Assembly: GCA_932521025.1 (NCBI GenBank) | Contig: OW051469.1 | Location: 8,568,398-8,632,397, forward strand | Direction of reading: 5' to 3' | DNA from: Oscheius onirici | Lineage: Eukaryota; Nematoda; Chromadorea; Rhabditida; Rhabditidae | DNA length: 64,000 bases | In this document: piece by piece, positions 23,276-35,510 of the stretch | How the letters are laid out: each line of letters begins with the position of its first letter | Position numbering within the stretch: the stretch's first letter is position 1 | The notes under the pieces: model-generated | Database searches by the model: none | The model's input: the letters and a program-made list of their open reading frames with translations, nothing else | What the model was told of the DNA's origin: nothing | Made by a program: the position numbers and the translations under genes

Positions 23276-25473
23276 CTAAATTTTGAAAATGAGTGTTTTG
23301 TGCTGCAACTGGGAAGAAACGTATTGCAAGAGGCTGCAGTGCCTTTTTTGGAGAAACAAGCTCGCACCCGTATCATGTAGGCAGGCGGATTAATGAGGTC
23401 AATAAACTGGTGGACACAAATCTGCTTCTTAGCTCAAAACATAACTGTAAGAGCTAGCTTCGACCTCTTTTTTTGAGCGCTGGAATAACTTTTGGGTTTG
23501 CTGATTCGGGCTTTCCGTTTCGGCAACGTTTACTGGCAAGAAATCCTGCTATTATTTCGCGTTACGCATTTTCATTAGTGCTGATTCGAACAAAATTTTG
23601 TACGCAATTTAGCGTAACTGAAAAGTGCGTAACGTGGCCGTTCGGCACGAGCAGAAATTTTAAGAATAAATTTTGGTTTTTCTATAGAATTTTCGCCTGT
23701 TTCTCTTGCAAAAAAAGGCTCAAACTTTCTCCAGCAACGGGGCCATTAACAAGCAATAATGGTGCTCTCTCCCTCTGTCCCAGGGTCCCTTTTCTGCGAT
23801 GCTTATCAGCCAGAATTCTCCCAAAACATGTGACACGAATGACACGCCACATTATATTCTGTTACTTTTTTCTACTCGAAAAGTAAAGAAAATTCGAGAA
23901 GCCTACGAAATTCTGGGCATAATTGGCCGAGAACCAGGTTCCATTAATGAGATTGCTCTTCTCATTCCCGAGCCCCCTCTCCTCTCCAAATATAGCCATT
24001 TTTCTAGAATTTGAGTCATTTTTTGGGGATATCATGACAGGTATTACAAAATGACTAGACTGGGCTCAAATCAGTAGTGTCTAATCTTTTTTCTTGCGAT
24101 ACGCAACTCTTTCAAAAGACACCTGCTCATAGTCTGTTCTTTTTGAATTGGCCCGTGCTTTCTTTACAGAACATTCATCAAATCAACCTGGCGGGAATTT
24201 CGGGGCTGTCTCGCGGCGAAAATGTTTGCATAAATCTTCGCTTTTTATCAATTTGGCTTATAAGGTCACATAACACTGGGTTATTAAAACCAGCGTTTGT
24301 TGGTAAATATTTATCCAAACAACCTCCCACCCCTCCTCTCTGCCTCAAACTGCATTCCGTAACTTTATAAGCCTGTTGGTGTTGTTTTCTTTATTCTTCT
24401 CCGAACAATTTACGTTCAGTTTCTTACAGTTCAACTCCATTAGATTAATTTAAACCGTCTGATCTTTATAACAAGAATCCCGACGAAAGGCACTGAAATT
24501 GGTCTCTAGACAAATCTGGACGATTATCTCGCAGTGATCTATTTTAAAATCAAGCGATCACACTCGAAAAAAAAAGTTAAAATAATGTGAGTTCAAGTGT
24601 CAATCTCTACACCTTTTCCCTCTTATTCCTCATTTTTTCTTTCTGCCGCAATGTCTCCTTTTCATCTACTCGATCTTTGTATTATCATGTACACACCTCT
24701 GTAGTTTTACCGATAGAGATTCTTGAGCTGTCGGCACAATCGGTTAAAAGCCAAATGTTTCAAAAGACCGTATTCTTCTAGACTATCTCTTTTTTCCCTG
24801 CCAAATTTCACTACACTCTTCACACCACTGATAAGGCAAAGACCCTCACTCGCCTAAAGGTGCGACAATCCGGAGAGCTTCTGCTGTTTGAACCGCTATT
24901 GATTTGATAATTTTCTGGCTGCAGAACAGTCGGGATTAGCAAGTCACACTTTTCTGGAAGTGACTCTTTTATCAGTTTCTGTCCGCTAGTTTCTTCTATT
25001 GTTCCTCTTGATCTCTTTTTTCGCTCACTGTCTCTCTATCCCTGACTCTCTCAGTCTCTGACCGTCTCATTCTTTAATTTTCCCAGTCTCTGACTCTCTG
25101 TCTCCCGTTCCTCTGTCTCTCAGTCTCTGAAACAACTTGAGGACCCTCCAAAGCGTTGAGAGTAAATATCACCCGTTGATTCATCTTCCCTAATTTGATC
25201 CCTTCCTCAGTTTCGATGAGTGTCTCCCAAGAAAATATTTGTAAACGGTCCCCTTCTTTTACTGCCACCCACATGGTTTTGTGTTCTTCTGCACCACACC
25301 CGTCTGTCTCTCATGTAAACTGGGAAATGCAAACAGAACCCCCCGAAATGATAGCCTTCTGATAGTACACATCGAGACCAGAGCAGCTTATGTCCTCTTT
25401 CAGTTTTTTGAGGCCAAAGAACATTCTAGGATTTATGGATACCTCTTTACTTTTTGGTCCCTAAGACAATTTG

Positions 25474-25804
25474 TCAGCAATGCCTAGAAGAAATCCTTTC
25501 AAGGACACTTTTGGCAAAACTATACGCAATCTGATAGTCCCCGTTAAAGTCATCATTTAGAACTACTTTGGTTTTGGTCTCTATGCTCAAACCATCGATA
25601 AATTTACGTAAAAGTTTTTTCACGCTCCTGTCACAGTATTTGGCTATTATGAGATCTTTGCCCAGTGTTTCTAGCAACATTATTACTGGAACCTTTAAAT
25701 ATCTTCAAACGTTAAAGTTTTTCTATCTAAACATGACAAAACAGACGTTGAATTTTGCTCGTGTCTCTGAAAAAATCAAAGTTTTCAATCTCATCTTCAG
25801 TCAT
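25474..25804 (-). CDS. Possible small protein, 96 residues
   Basis: Two exons, 25804-25733 and 25692-25474, joined by a 40-nt intron ending in TTTAAAG, give a 96-residue protein starting MTEDEIENFDFFRDTSKIQ. The second exon has balanced composition (GKDLIIAKYCDRSVKKLL) and no stop until SSRHC. No signal peptide, membrane helix or family is recognisable. The gene would be head-to-head with PLC-gamma, 183 bp apart. The opposite strand also has a longish open frame here, but it is richer in Leu/Phe/Asn and less protein-like. The model could be chance; the start might lie further upstream in another exon. Confidence 0.35.
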
Positions 25805-25987
25805 ATCAAGCTCTTGAACCAAAATCTTCGTTCATAAAATCCTGGAACCTTTTCTATGACCAAAACTTTGCTATCACTTTATCCTTTGCACTATTTGTCA
25901 TCAAAACCCCGTGATAATTTCAGCCGCCTCCTCCATGATCCTCTGAATCACATTGGCTTTCACCTACTAGCTTAGCACTCACTCACG

Positions 25988-28900
25988 ATGAGCATGGGCA
26001 GTCGCAAGATGACCGTTCCGGCCATTGCTCCGGTCAACCAGCATCGACAGCGGAGCTTGACAAAACATCATGAAATGGATTTTGGGAAGATGTACGCCGT
26101 GATGGACAAAGGAAGTAAAGTAAGTTTTTGAGCTGGGGGAGGTTATTTTTTTCGGATAGATGCTTCATGGCTGGAGACTTACCCGTAAATCACAGGTTTG
26201 CAAGCTGCAAGTCATGAAAAAGTGGGATCCGGCCTACAAGATGCTGGCTCTTCGGCAGGAACTTCGACTCTTGACGCTGAATAAGACGGAACAGTCGGCT
26301 GTCAGGTAATAGAGAGGGGGAGAGACAGTATCAGAATTTTTCAGAAACAAGCCCCAAATCCTCGATGTCCGTCACATTCGGGAAGTACAGACTCTCGACT
26401 ACAAGCTCAACACGATCAAAATCAAGGACAAGTGGCAGAGAGACAGAGACATCAGTCAGTTTGATGCAGCCAAAATTCTTGTCATCAGCTACGGAATTGG
26501 TTTTACTCTGCAGCACTGGATTCTGTTGTGTAAGATTTACCATTCTTCTTTGAATTTTTTGGAATTTCAGTCGAAAATTCGGACACGTGTCGAATGTGGA
26601 GTCAGGGAGTGCACAATTTGATGCTGGACACGAGAGACAGAGACTCTAGCTGCCACACGATCAGAATCGAACGGTTCCTGATGAAGCACTTTGAGGAGTT
26701 AAAGCATCCGGCTACTGATCTGTAAGATTCTTGTTCTTTCTCTCAAATAAACTTTTCAGAGTTCCCCGAAAAATGATGAAACCCTTCGTCCAGACATCTC
26801 TTCAGTTCAAGATTCAATCAAAACAGCTCCAGGACGCCACAGAGGACGAGATGAATCTGGCTCAGTTTTCAAAGGCTGCCAGGAATATTATCCACCTTCC
26901 AGAGGTTTGTATACATTTTTTGGAAGCATAATCTTTTCAGCTCTTTTCCTCCCTTTCCTCCGAGTATTCCGATGACGGACAGACTGTCTCTTTTCCGAAC
27001 TTTCTGCGCTTCCTGGAGACTATCCAGCACGACGACATGGCCATGAATAGGGCCAGAGCTGTAGAGTTTTTGAGGAGGTAGTTAGTCGGGGTTTGAAACG
27101 TTTGAAGAGAGTGGGTTACTGTAGCTCAATGGGCTACAGTAACCCGCAATTAAAAAGCTACTGTAACTGAAAAGAATGTTAGAGTTGACGCGCAAAACTA
27201 GGAAGTAGTTGAGTTATGTCAGCAACTCGTAGAAAAACTCTTGATTACGGTGGTAAGAGATACCGTATCTTTAAACGCTAAGAGAGTTGGTGCGCAGGGT
27301 ACACAGGCGACAAATCAAGTCAGACTGCGCACCAACTCATGAGCTACCGTAGTTCGAGACGGGTCAATTTATTTTGATACGTTAGAAAATTTGATGCGCA
27401 TAAGAAACGGACAAGAAAAAAATACCAACTCCCAGCCTGTTCAGGGTTACTGTAACTCTGTAAAAGTACCGTAACCCCGAAGAAAATAAGTTTTCAGGTA
27501 TCTCCATCAGGATCAGACCTTTAACCAAGAAAAACTCGAGCCCTCTCTTTCTGTCCTCGAATTCACCGACTTCCTCTTCTCCAGAGAGAATTCCATATGG
27601 GATCCTGTGAATGAGAAGGTGATACAGGACATGACGAAGCCAATGTCTCACTACTGGATAGCCAGCAGTCACAATACTTACCTCACGGGTGATCAGCTCC
27701 GCTCAGAATCGAGTCTGGACTCGTACTCTCAGGCTCTTCTTATGGGTTGTAGGTGTATCGAATGTGAGTCGGCTTTTCTTTGATTCAGCTTTTTTATGCC
27801 TTTTTCCGACTCTCTGAATTTCAGTGGATTGCTGGGATGGTCCGAAGAAGACCAACAGCAACGAAGTCTCCGAAATTGTCATTTATCACGGGTACACAAT
27901 GACCTCAAAGCTGGCCCTTCGGGACGTTCTCTTCACAATTAAACACTACGCTTTTATGACTTCCGAGTAAGTTTAGTGGCACATCTTCTTAACATTTTTG
28001 CTCAGATACCCAGTGATTCTGTCCATCGAAGATAACTGCTCCGTGGGAGCTCAACGAATTCTGGCCTCGGAACTGAAGGAAATATTGGGAGAGTATCTGC
28101 TGGTTGCTCCGGTTAGTACACCGTCTTCCTGTCTCATTCTTTTCCAGGTCGACAAACTGGAAACAGCCCTACCCTCACCAGCTGCACTGAAAAAGAAAAT
28201 CATAGTCAAACACAAGAAGCTTCCAGTAGAAAATGAAGAAGGAAAGGAAAAGAGGAGTGAAACTGTAAAAACTGAGGTTACTGTAAAGACGGACGATTGT
28301 GAGTTTACTGAGCTTATAAAAAAAGGAATGATTCAGACGACGACGGAGAATCTGGAAGAACAGTCATCAAGAGAGGAGCTCTTCATCTGAAGGACGACAA
28401 GACCTGGAAGACGCATCTTTTCGTGTTGTATGAGGACAAACTGTGCTACACAATTGAGCCCTGTTCGGATGAACAAAGCGAAAAGATGGACGATACGATG
28501 AGTATGCTGGGAGAAGAGGATCGAGATGTGAGTCTTAGTAAACTTTCTCTCTGTCTCCGTTTTGCTTATCAGTCTAACTGTTTCCCTTCCAGGAAGACTC
28601 CCTCCTCGGATTCGGCGTCCGTCCAGAAGAACAACACGTCACAGAAGAATGGTTTCACGGTCGTTGCGGTCGTCAGGAAGCTGTCCAGCGTCTTCTGGAA
28701 TACAAATCCAAAGGAAATGGTCTCTTCATGATCCGCGACTCTAATCTCTTCATTGGAGACTTCTCTCTATCTATTCTCCATGACGGAAAGGTTCATCACG
28801 TTCGCATTTCCACCAAGATGATCGATCGTACGTTCTTTCTATACAAAAAATATTAAAGTAAGTTTAGGCGAGAAAAAATACTACTTCATGGAAAACAAAA

Positions 28901-31900
28901 TGTGCGACACACTTTATGAATTGGTTTCTTATTATACGAGACACTATCTCCCTACCGCCACTTTCAAAATGGTCCTCTTGACGCCGTGTCCTCAGCCAAC
29001 TCCTCATGTTGGAGAATCGTAAGTCAGATCCATATTTTATATGACCAGCTTCCAGATGGTTCTCTGCGACGGCTGACAAGACCAAGGCTGAAGAATTGCT
29101 CAATAAGGTCAACGAAGACGGAGCCTTTTTGATCAGGACATCCAGCTCGGATGATGGGGTGTTTGTACTCTCGTTGAGGTAAGATTACTGTCAGAAAGCC
29201 CAAGCCTGAAGGTCAGGGAAGTCGTGATGAGACCCGAAATTCGGGTCTCGTCACGATTTCCCGGCTGTTCCATTTGTCATTCAAAATGTCTTGATTTCAG
29301 GGTTGACGGAGAGATTTGGCATTATCGTCTGAAGAGAGATGGTCGCATCTTTGTCGTTAACCAGACCGTCTTTGAGAATCTCAACCAGATTGTGGATTAC
29401 TACACGAATCGAGAGTTTGTCAGAGGAATCAGTCTCCGAATCCCCGTCAATGAGAGCAATGTCGATCTGTTCGCCAATGGAGAAGCGGCGGATCAGGCTC
29501 CCGGATGTTATATGGATCTGAGAGATCTGGACAAGGAAGTTCAAGCCATTTCTTTGCGTCCCTTCCATGGCAAGGATGCCGAAGATTTGACCTTCCCAGC
29601 CAATGTTCGAATCACCGTGCTGAGGAAGGAGGAAGGCATGTGGAAGGGTCGATACGGGTCGAATTCTGGATGGTTCCCTTCGTCGTATGTCCATGAGATT
29701 CCCAGCAATGACAAGACAAACTCTCAAGGTAAAATTATTGTCTCTGTCTCTCAGTCTCTCTTTCCCTTCAGAATCCAGTAACTACAACCAAATCGAACTT
29801 GCCGGAATGCTCATTGAAACTGCCGTCGAAAAGGACAAACGATTCGCTTTCCGGATAGCAAAGTCCAATGCCCATTGGAACACGCAGCAGTACATTGTGG
29901 CTGTTGACAGTAAGTCTTGGCTCTTTGCTTTGATAGACCTGCAAACTTTCAGCCAAAGAAGAAATGGATGAGTGGTTGAATCAGCTGCACAGTGTGACGA
30001 GAGATGCCAACGATAAGTTGAGTACCCTGAGGATAAAGGAGACCAAGGCGAGAATAGCAGCGGAACTGTCTAATCTTGTGGTAAGTAAAGTTTAGTGTTT
30101 GGAGCCGAAAAATTGTTTTTATATGATCAAAATCTCTTTAAGGTCTACTGCCAAGCAGTTCCCTACGACCAGGCCCACGTCGACAACGGTATCTTCTACG
30201 AAATGTGCAGTTTTGTGGAGAACAAGCTGGATCGTCTGCTCGACAAGGTATGGTTCTATTTCAAAGCCAGGTGATTGTAAGAGTTCACAGTACTTTAAAG
30301 ATACATTCTTTTGCGAAAATCGCGACAAGAAACCCGCTTAAATATCAAGTAGTCAAGTAACCTTCTACCGATTTGGCTGGAAAATTTAGTTGATCAATGG
30401 GTCCCGAAGCGAACAAAACTTAATGAAATGTCTCTCAAAATCCTCTGTAGCGGAGCGAACAAAAAGGACTGCCTGGATCATAAACTATTCAAATCTTTCC
30501 AGGGTCTCGTAGCCTTCAACATTCGTCAATTCTCCCGCGTCTATCCAGCCGGCTCCAGAATCACTTCGAACAATTACAACCCCGTTCCAATGTGGAATGC
30601 TGGTTGTCACATGGTAATACTTTTAAAGTACTGTCAACCCTTGCATTTTAGGTGGCTCTAAACTACCAAACCGGCGACAAACCGATGCAACTGAACCAGG
30701 GAAAGTTTCTCGGAAATGGACAGTGCGGATATGTGCTCAAACCGGAGTACATGATCGACGCCTCGTTCAATCCTCTCCAGGGACAACAACTATTGGTTTT
30801 TTTAGTCATTTTCCTATAAAAATGACAATTCAGACCTCCACTTCGAGCAAGGACAAGCCGTGTCCTGTCCGGATTACTGTCAACATCATTGCCGGAAGAC
30901 ATCTGTCCCGAAAGGACAAGAACAAAGGAATCTGTTCTCCTTTTGTTGAAGTAGAGCTTATTGGACTGGAATGTGATGAGAAGATCTTCAGGACCAAGAC
31001 TATTAGTGAGTTTTGAGGCCACAGGACATAACCTCAGTTATTTTGCTTGTCGCTTCACTTTTACTTTAGAGGTTCAAAACGAATTTTAATCGCTTAGCAA
31101 TGTTCTGAAAAGTTGTAGTCCAGGCCAATGGCTACAAGTTTGCAAAACATCATTAGAGCGAAAAATTATTTCTTCTACTCACAAAACCCTCTGAGAAAAG
31201 TGTATCAAAGTTTTGCGTTGACACGAAAATGGTCGCGACGTACTTTTGCGTACCGGTTAAGTTTATGATGTTTTTGAACGTGGACGATATAGTCAAAACA
31301 AGCCTCTTTCGTTTTTCAAAATTAAGGTTCAAAAAATATCTCTCAGTTGTGAAACTGACTACGAATTTCCAGGTTCGAATGGTCTGAACCCCGTCTGGAA
31401 TCAAACTTTCCAATTCGACGTCATTGCCCCGGAACTGGCACTGCTCCGATTCACTGTGGAAGACGGTGATTTCTTGGGAGGAGGAAAGAGTGATCCCTTC
31501 ATTGGACAAGCCGTCTTTCCGGTCGACTCTCTCCGCTGCGGATTCCGATCAGTCCCACTGAAGAATCAGTCCAGTGAAGAACTCGAACTGTCGTCCGTAC
31601 TGGTCGATATGCAAATGTTCACGATTGAGAACAATGTGTTCGTGAGGAATGCCAGAACTGTCCTACAGGTTAGACTAGACCTTGTTCGAGAAAATCCTCT
31701 CTTTCAGGCTAATCGTCTAGCTCCAGTCCATCGCAAAGCCACAGCCTCGGACTCGAATCTGATTTCTCCTACTGCTCCTCGAAGTATCGCTCCTAGGCTA
31801 GGATCAATGGAAGGACGGCCGTCGATGGAATCCATGAGTCCTAGTGCATCTGCTCCGCTGCTGGATTTGACCAAGAAGCAGGGAACAATGACCTCTCAGG

Positions 31901-32522
31901 ATAGTCAGGAGAGCTTTGAGTGAGTATGGATGAGAGAGACATAGTGACAGGAGTGGTCAGTTAAAGGACTGTGAAAACTAGCAGCTGGTCAGGAATTGTC
32001 CAGAGTTATGATTGCCATGTTTCGGTTTAGTTCTAGCTTTCATTTTTAGTCTTATTGTTAGGCTATCTTTCAAGAGAGAAAAACTGTTTTTTTAGATATT
32101 TTGTTCTCAAAGAATTCCGAGGAGAGTGATATTCTTACCAAAACCCGAATAGGTCCTCGAGTTAAAGACTGAGAGTTTTTAGACCCGAGATGTTCGGGAC
32201 TATCCCAGATCCTAGTCATTGTGGAAAAGGGTGACAAAAAAAGACCCAATTTTGGTAAAGTAGAAATACCTGACCTGATTTGTTTGAAGACGATGTTCCT
32301 TGGTGGTAGACAGCTGGCGACTGAGGACGGGAACTACTGAAACTGAGAGGTTTAGATTTGACAAGTTTTGACCAGTTTTATTAAGAACTTGGGGACTTAG
32401 AGAAGAATAAACTGACTAATTTTTTCTTTTTCAGTTTTGCTGCCGGTGGCACAAACGGAAATGGACCTCCTTCAGCAGCTGGCAAGAAGAAAAAGCGTAG
32501 TTTCTTTAGCAACTTCTTTTAA
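25988..32522 (+). CDS. plc-3: Phospholipase C-gamma (1-phosphatidylinositol-4,5-bisphosphate phosphodiesterase)
   Basis: Hydrolyses PIP2 to IP3 and diacylglycerol downstream of tyrosine kinases. Multi-exon gene with the full PLC-gamma order: N-terminal PH (about 26160-26560), EF-hand region (about 26755-27080), catalytic X box (about 27600-28170), split PH first half (about 28350-28500), two SH2 domains (about 28600-28990 and 29050-29470), SH3 (about 29545-29700), split PH second half (about 29770-30010), Y box (about 30060-30800) and C2 (about 30840-31670). Catalytic His residues are in [14 protein letters not shown] and YHGYTM; the calcium-site IEDN follows. Both SH2 domains keep the phosphotyrosine Arg (FMIRDS, FLIRTS). 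Between the second SH2 and the SH3, GCYMDL is at the place of the regulatory Tyr region of vertebrate PLC-gamma1. The tail ends in a basic KKKKRSFF motif. The last intron (31921-32434) is long and another holds a hairpin-family copy. The symbol follows the C. elegans orthologue. Confidence 0.93.
29222..29258. repeat. GGGTCTCG palindrome in PLC-gamma intron
   Basis: TCGTGATGAGACCCGAA faces ATTCGGGTCTCGTCACGA, an almost perfect 36-nt palindrome. Related half-sites (TGGGTCTCGTCACG and GTGTCGAGACCCA) form an inverted pair at 38690-38731, and further single sites occur near 32930 and 33018. Confidence 0.7.
31100..31151. repeat. Hairpin-family copy in PLC-gamma intron
   Basis: ATGTTCTGAAAAGTTGTAG pairs with GCTACAAGTTTGCAAAACAT around a short loop. 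It lies in the intron that splits the C2 domain. Confidence 0.65.
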
Positions 32523-32656
32523 AGTTCCACTCTCATCTCCTAGTCCCTCTTGCCATGCCTATTTGTACATAAAAATACGGTTTAATTTTTCTTAAGAGTA
32601 TTCTTCACGTTGAAGCTTTATGTCTACCCGTTTATGTGCCTGTAATTTGATAGAGA

Positions 32657-33984
32657 ATGAAGATTTTTGAAAAATTGGTCGGATTACGGAAGATTACTGA
32701 CAGTCCGATGCACTTCCCACTGCTGGCAATACTCTGTTCAATTCCTGTTAGTGCGACATTTTTTCGAGGTTGCTGTCGTTTTAAATTTTTACAGGGAGAG
32801 TTTAGAACACAGCGATGAAGAAATCACTGATAAGTTCTCAGAGACTATCAAGAAAATTGTGACGACGCAAGGTTAGTGAACCTTAACGTTGATTAAAGAG
32901 AGTGATACTGTATCTGTTTTTATTCGCTGTGAGACCCACTTATAGTCTGGTCCAAAATTAGAGAGGATAATTTGAAATTGTATCGCGAAATTTTGAATTC
33001 TTATGGTAAATTGTTCGAAATGGGTCTCGAAACGAATAAAATACGGTTACGGTATCTTTCACAAAGAAAATTGTTCGTTCAGAAGCAGAAAGAGTCTCAT
33101 TCCTAGCCAAAGGAAAATGGCCCGAACTGGGTTCTTGGAGCTCCACCCGACAGCTAACCAACGGGGCATATCACTTGGCTCTCCTTGCTGTTGAACAAGT
33201 ATTCCGCGTTCTCTCTCTTCTGATTCAAATCTACAGATTCACAACGGGAAGACACCAAAAAATGAGCTGGAAGCATTGAACCAGGCTCTCTTCCAGTTTT
33301 CTCCCTTTATGAAAGACAAAAGCTTGGATATATTCGAAACTGATTCGACTTTGGCTCTCAATTTCACACTGGAGGAACAGTTTGAAAATGGTAGTTTGTC
33401 TCTCAGTAGATAAGCATCGAAAATCTTCAGGAACCATGCAAAACACTCCAAACAGTCTAAAATATCTTCCGATCATGGGAATGCTCTTCAACGCAAACCC
33501 AAACAGTCTATTTGTCCTAGGAAAGTTGGTTGAAGCTTGTCAATTCTACCATCCAGTTCAAATCATTCGGGTAACTTGATTTTTTTTTTTGGTTAAAAAC
33601 GAAATTTTAAGGATCTAGCAATAGGTTTCGAGGTGCAAAAGCCTGAACAAAGTCTTTCTGAAACGGAAGTTTTGAGTGAAATGGTAGGTTTTTTCATCAA
33701 TCGCTGCCTTCAATCTCTAGTTTTTAGATTCGGCTCGAAGCCCAAGCCACTGATCTTAAGTTTTCCGTCTACCGAATGATAATAATGTATGCCGAGTGTT
33801 TGGCTCTCAGTCAGAAACTTTTTTTGAAAGATTCAGAGCCGAAGGTACCGAAGAACAGTGGACTATCAATCCTTTTTAGCACATCGCTCCAGCCATGCCA
33901 CACTTCACCACTTCGTTGAATCTGCTTCAGAAGAAGTTCATGGAAGCTGCCGATATGCTTCAGCCACAGCGCTCAGATCTTTGA
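32657..33984 (+). CDS. Uncharacterised protein, about 300 residues
   Basis: From exon 2 the chain is firm: coding to 32872, then about 33084-33200, 33238-33392, and further exons to the stop at 33982-33984, with phases that agree. Residues such as TNGAYHLALLAVEQ, LPIMGMLFNANPNSLFVLGK and LNLLQKKFMEAADML suggest an all-helical soluble protein. No signal peptide, catalytic motif or known domain is seen. The first exon is unsettled: the only suitable ATG (32657) is out of phase with exon 2 by the obvious donor and acceptor; a 22-nt intron or a poor donor restores phase. The gene starts about 135 bp after the PLC-gamma stop on the same strand, so operon expression is possible. AATAAA at about 33996 is the likely poly(A) signal. 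Confidence 0.65.
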
Positions 33985-34921
33985 CTACTTTCATTAATAA
34001 AGTGTGATGCAAAAAGTTTTCGAGAAATCTGTAAAGAGTGACAAAGATAGAGAGAGAGAAAGTTCTCCAAATCAGAGCCCTGTACGAAGACATACACTTT
34101 TTGAATTTTGAGTCATTTACATTCGTTACATTAGCTAGGTAGTTTTATGACTCATTTTGAAACAGTCGTCCTTATTCCAGAACGCGAATGCTTTTTGAAA
34201 TTTTGATTAGTTCCTTTTAATACGGTCTGTTCAAAAAGAAGAGGGTTGCCATAAGATTCTAACTCTTCTCTTCGAGACCAGCACGTAACAATTCACAGTT
34301 CGCCGCGCAGTTCCAATGTTGGACAAAACTACTTTCGTTCTGGGTGACACGTTTTTGAGAAAACTAAGCAACCATTTCTTTCGTTCTCGGTTTTCATAGA
34401 AAGAGCACAGTCGAAACTGTGTAGGTGAATTTTGGCATTTGGAATTTGGTCGTCTAATCTCAGTGAATAACAGAAAATACCTTATAACTCGGCCATTTTT
34501 CATGTAAAGACTCTAAAAAAATATAGCTACCCAGAATACGATACGGCCGACAATATAAGACTAAACATGTGAAAAACATATAATCGGGTGTTCGAGAAAG
34601 CGTGTCACCCAGGGTTTTCCAGTTTTCAAGCCAAATTTTTGAATTATTGTCTTACCGCGCGCTCCAAAGGCAATTTGAATTTAGCCGACATTTTGTCCTC
34701 CCGCGGTCGTTGAGCTTGATTTTAAAATCGTGTCGAGACGGTTTGCAACGAGCAGTCCTTTAAAGTACCGAACTCGGCAATTTGAATTTAAATTCACCTC
34801 CAACATCAGGCGGAATCTGTCTGGCTTCAATGAGCTATCGTCTCTTTTAATTCTCTGATTTTCCTTCAAGATTTCATTCTCTTCCGCTTCCGCTCTCCAC
34901 CCACTAGCAACTTCTTTACAG
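33985..34921. other. Intergenic region with MITE-like fragment
   Basis: Contains a pair of inverted CTGGGTGACACG words at 34339-34351 and about 34600-34612, and a 37-nt segment near 34223 that recurs near 35986 (GGTCTGTT.AAAAAGAAGAGGG). No gene is seen. A TTTACAG directly before the next ATG is a probable trans-splice acceptor. Confidence 0.5.
34339..34612. mobile_element. MITE-like element with CTGGGTGACACG ends
   Basis: TTCTGGGTGACACGTTTTTGAGAA at one end is mirrored by TTCGAGAAAGCGTGTCACCCAG at the other, giving imperfect inverted ends about 270 bp apart. No open frame for a transposase lies between. Target-site duplications were not identified. Confidence 0.4.
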
Positions 34922-35510
34922 ATGGGAGATCTCAAGCTTGTCTGTCTCTTCTTGTTCCTAGTAGCCGGCGTCTGGTGTACAGAAGACGAAGAAGAGCCAG
35001 CTCCGAACGAACCTGAGATGAGCGCCGAGGATGCGACCTTCTTGAAGGAGATCTTTGCAAAAATCGAAAAGGCCTTCAATACTGATGCTGAAGCCCTTGC
35101 AAAGGTTTCGTCTTGTACTAATGTTACCGAATGCACCACACTTCAGCTTTTTCCGGATACCGATATTCCTTCAATCGCGACTCATGGTTTAACTCTACCT
35201 CAGAAGTATTATATTCGCAACTACAGCGAGAGAGACAAAGCTGAACCCACCGGTAGCGTCGAGGATAGGTTCACGGACATGAAGAAGCTCGGATACGGAA
35301 GATCTAAGGTAGTGAAGAGTCATTGACACTACAAAGAATAACTTTCAGTGGGAAGGAACTAGAATCGACTTTAATGGACATAGTTTTGGCAATGTCACAT
35401 TTTTTTGGAGAAACGGGAGCTTGGCTAAATGCGAAGCTATCTTGTGGCCGATTTATATCTATAAATCGTGGCCGATTGATCTGATTTCGGTAAATTGCCC
35501 TACCGTATAA
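34922..35510 (+). CDS. Small secreted protein
   Basis: Two exons (34922-35308 and 35349-35510) encode 182 residues. The first 19 (MGDLKLVCLFLFLVAGVWC) are a clear signal peptide, followed by an acidic TEDEEEPAPNEPE segment, a helical stretch, and a Cys pair in SSCTNVTEC. The second exon contains HSFGNVTFFWRNGS with N-glycosylation sites and two more Cys near the end. Even Cys number after the signal suggests disulphides. No family recognised. CAG lies directly before the ATG, so the message is probably trans-spliced or has a 5' UTR intron. The last exon has a less typical composition, so its end is less certain than the start. Confidence 0.65.

Larger units (their letters stand above)
22537..25473. 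other. Gene-poor intergenic region with repeats
   Basis: No exon chain was found here. It contains a GCTCGC-rich repeat (22910-23016), a hairpin-family copy (23223-23275), a stretch at about 23555-23640 with repeated GCGTTACGCA / GTACGCAATTTAGCGTAAC words in inverted order, and a CTGTCTCT/CTGACTCT tract at about 25028-25128. Open frames here are AT-rich and unlike the coding exons nearby. Confidence 0.55.

Noticed and set aside
23473-23886. 137-residue plus-strand frame
   Set aside because: Overlaps a repeat with inverted GCGTTACGC words; no family motif.
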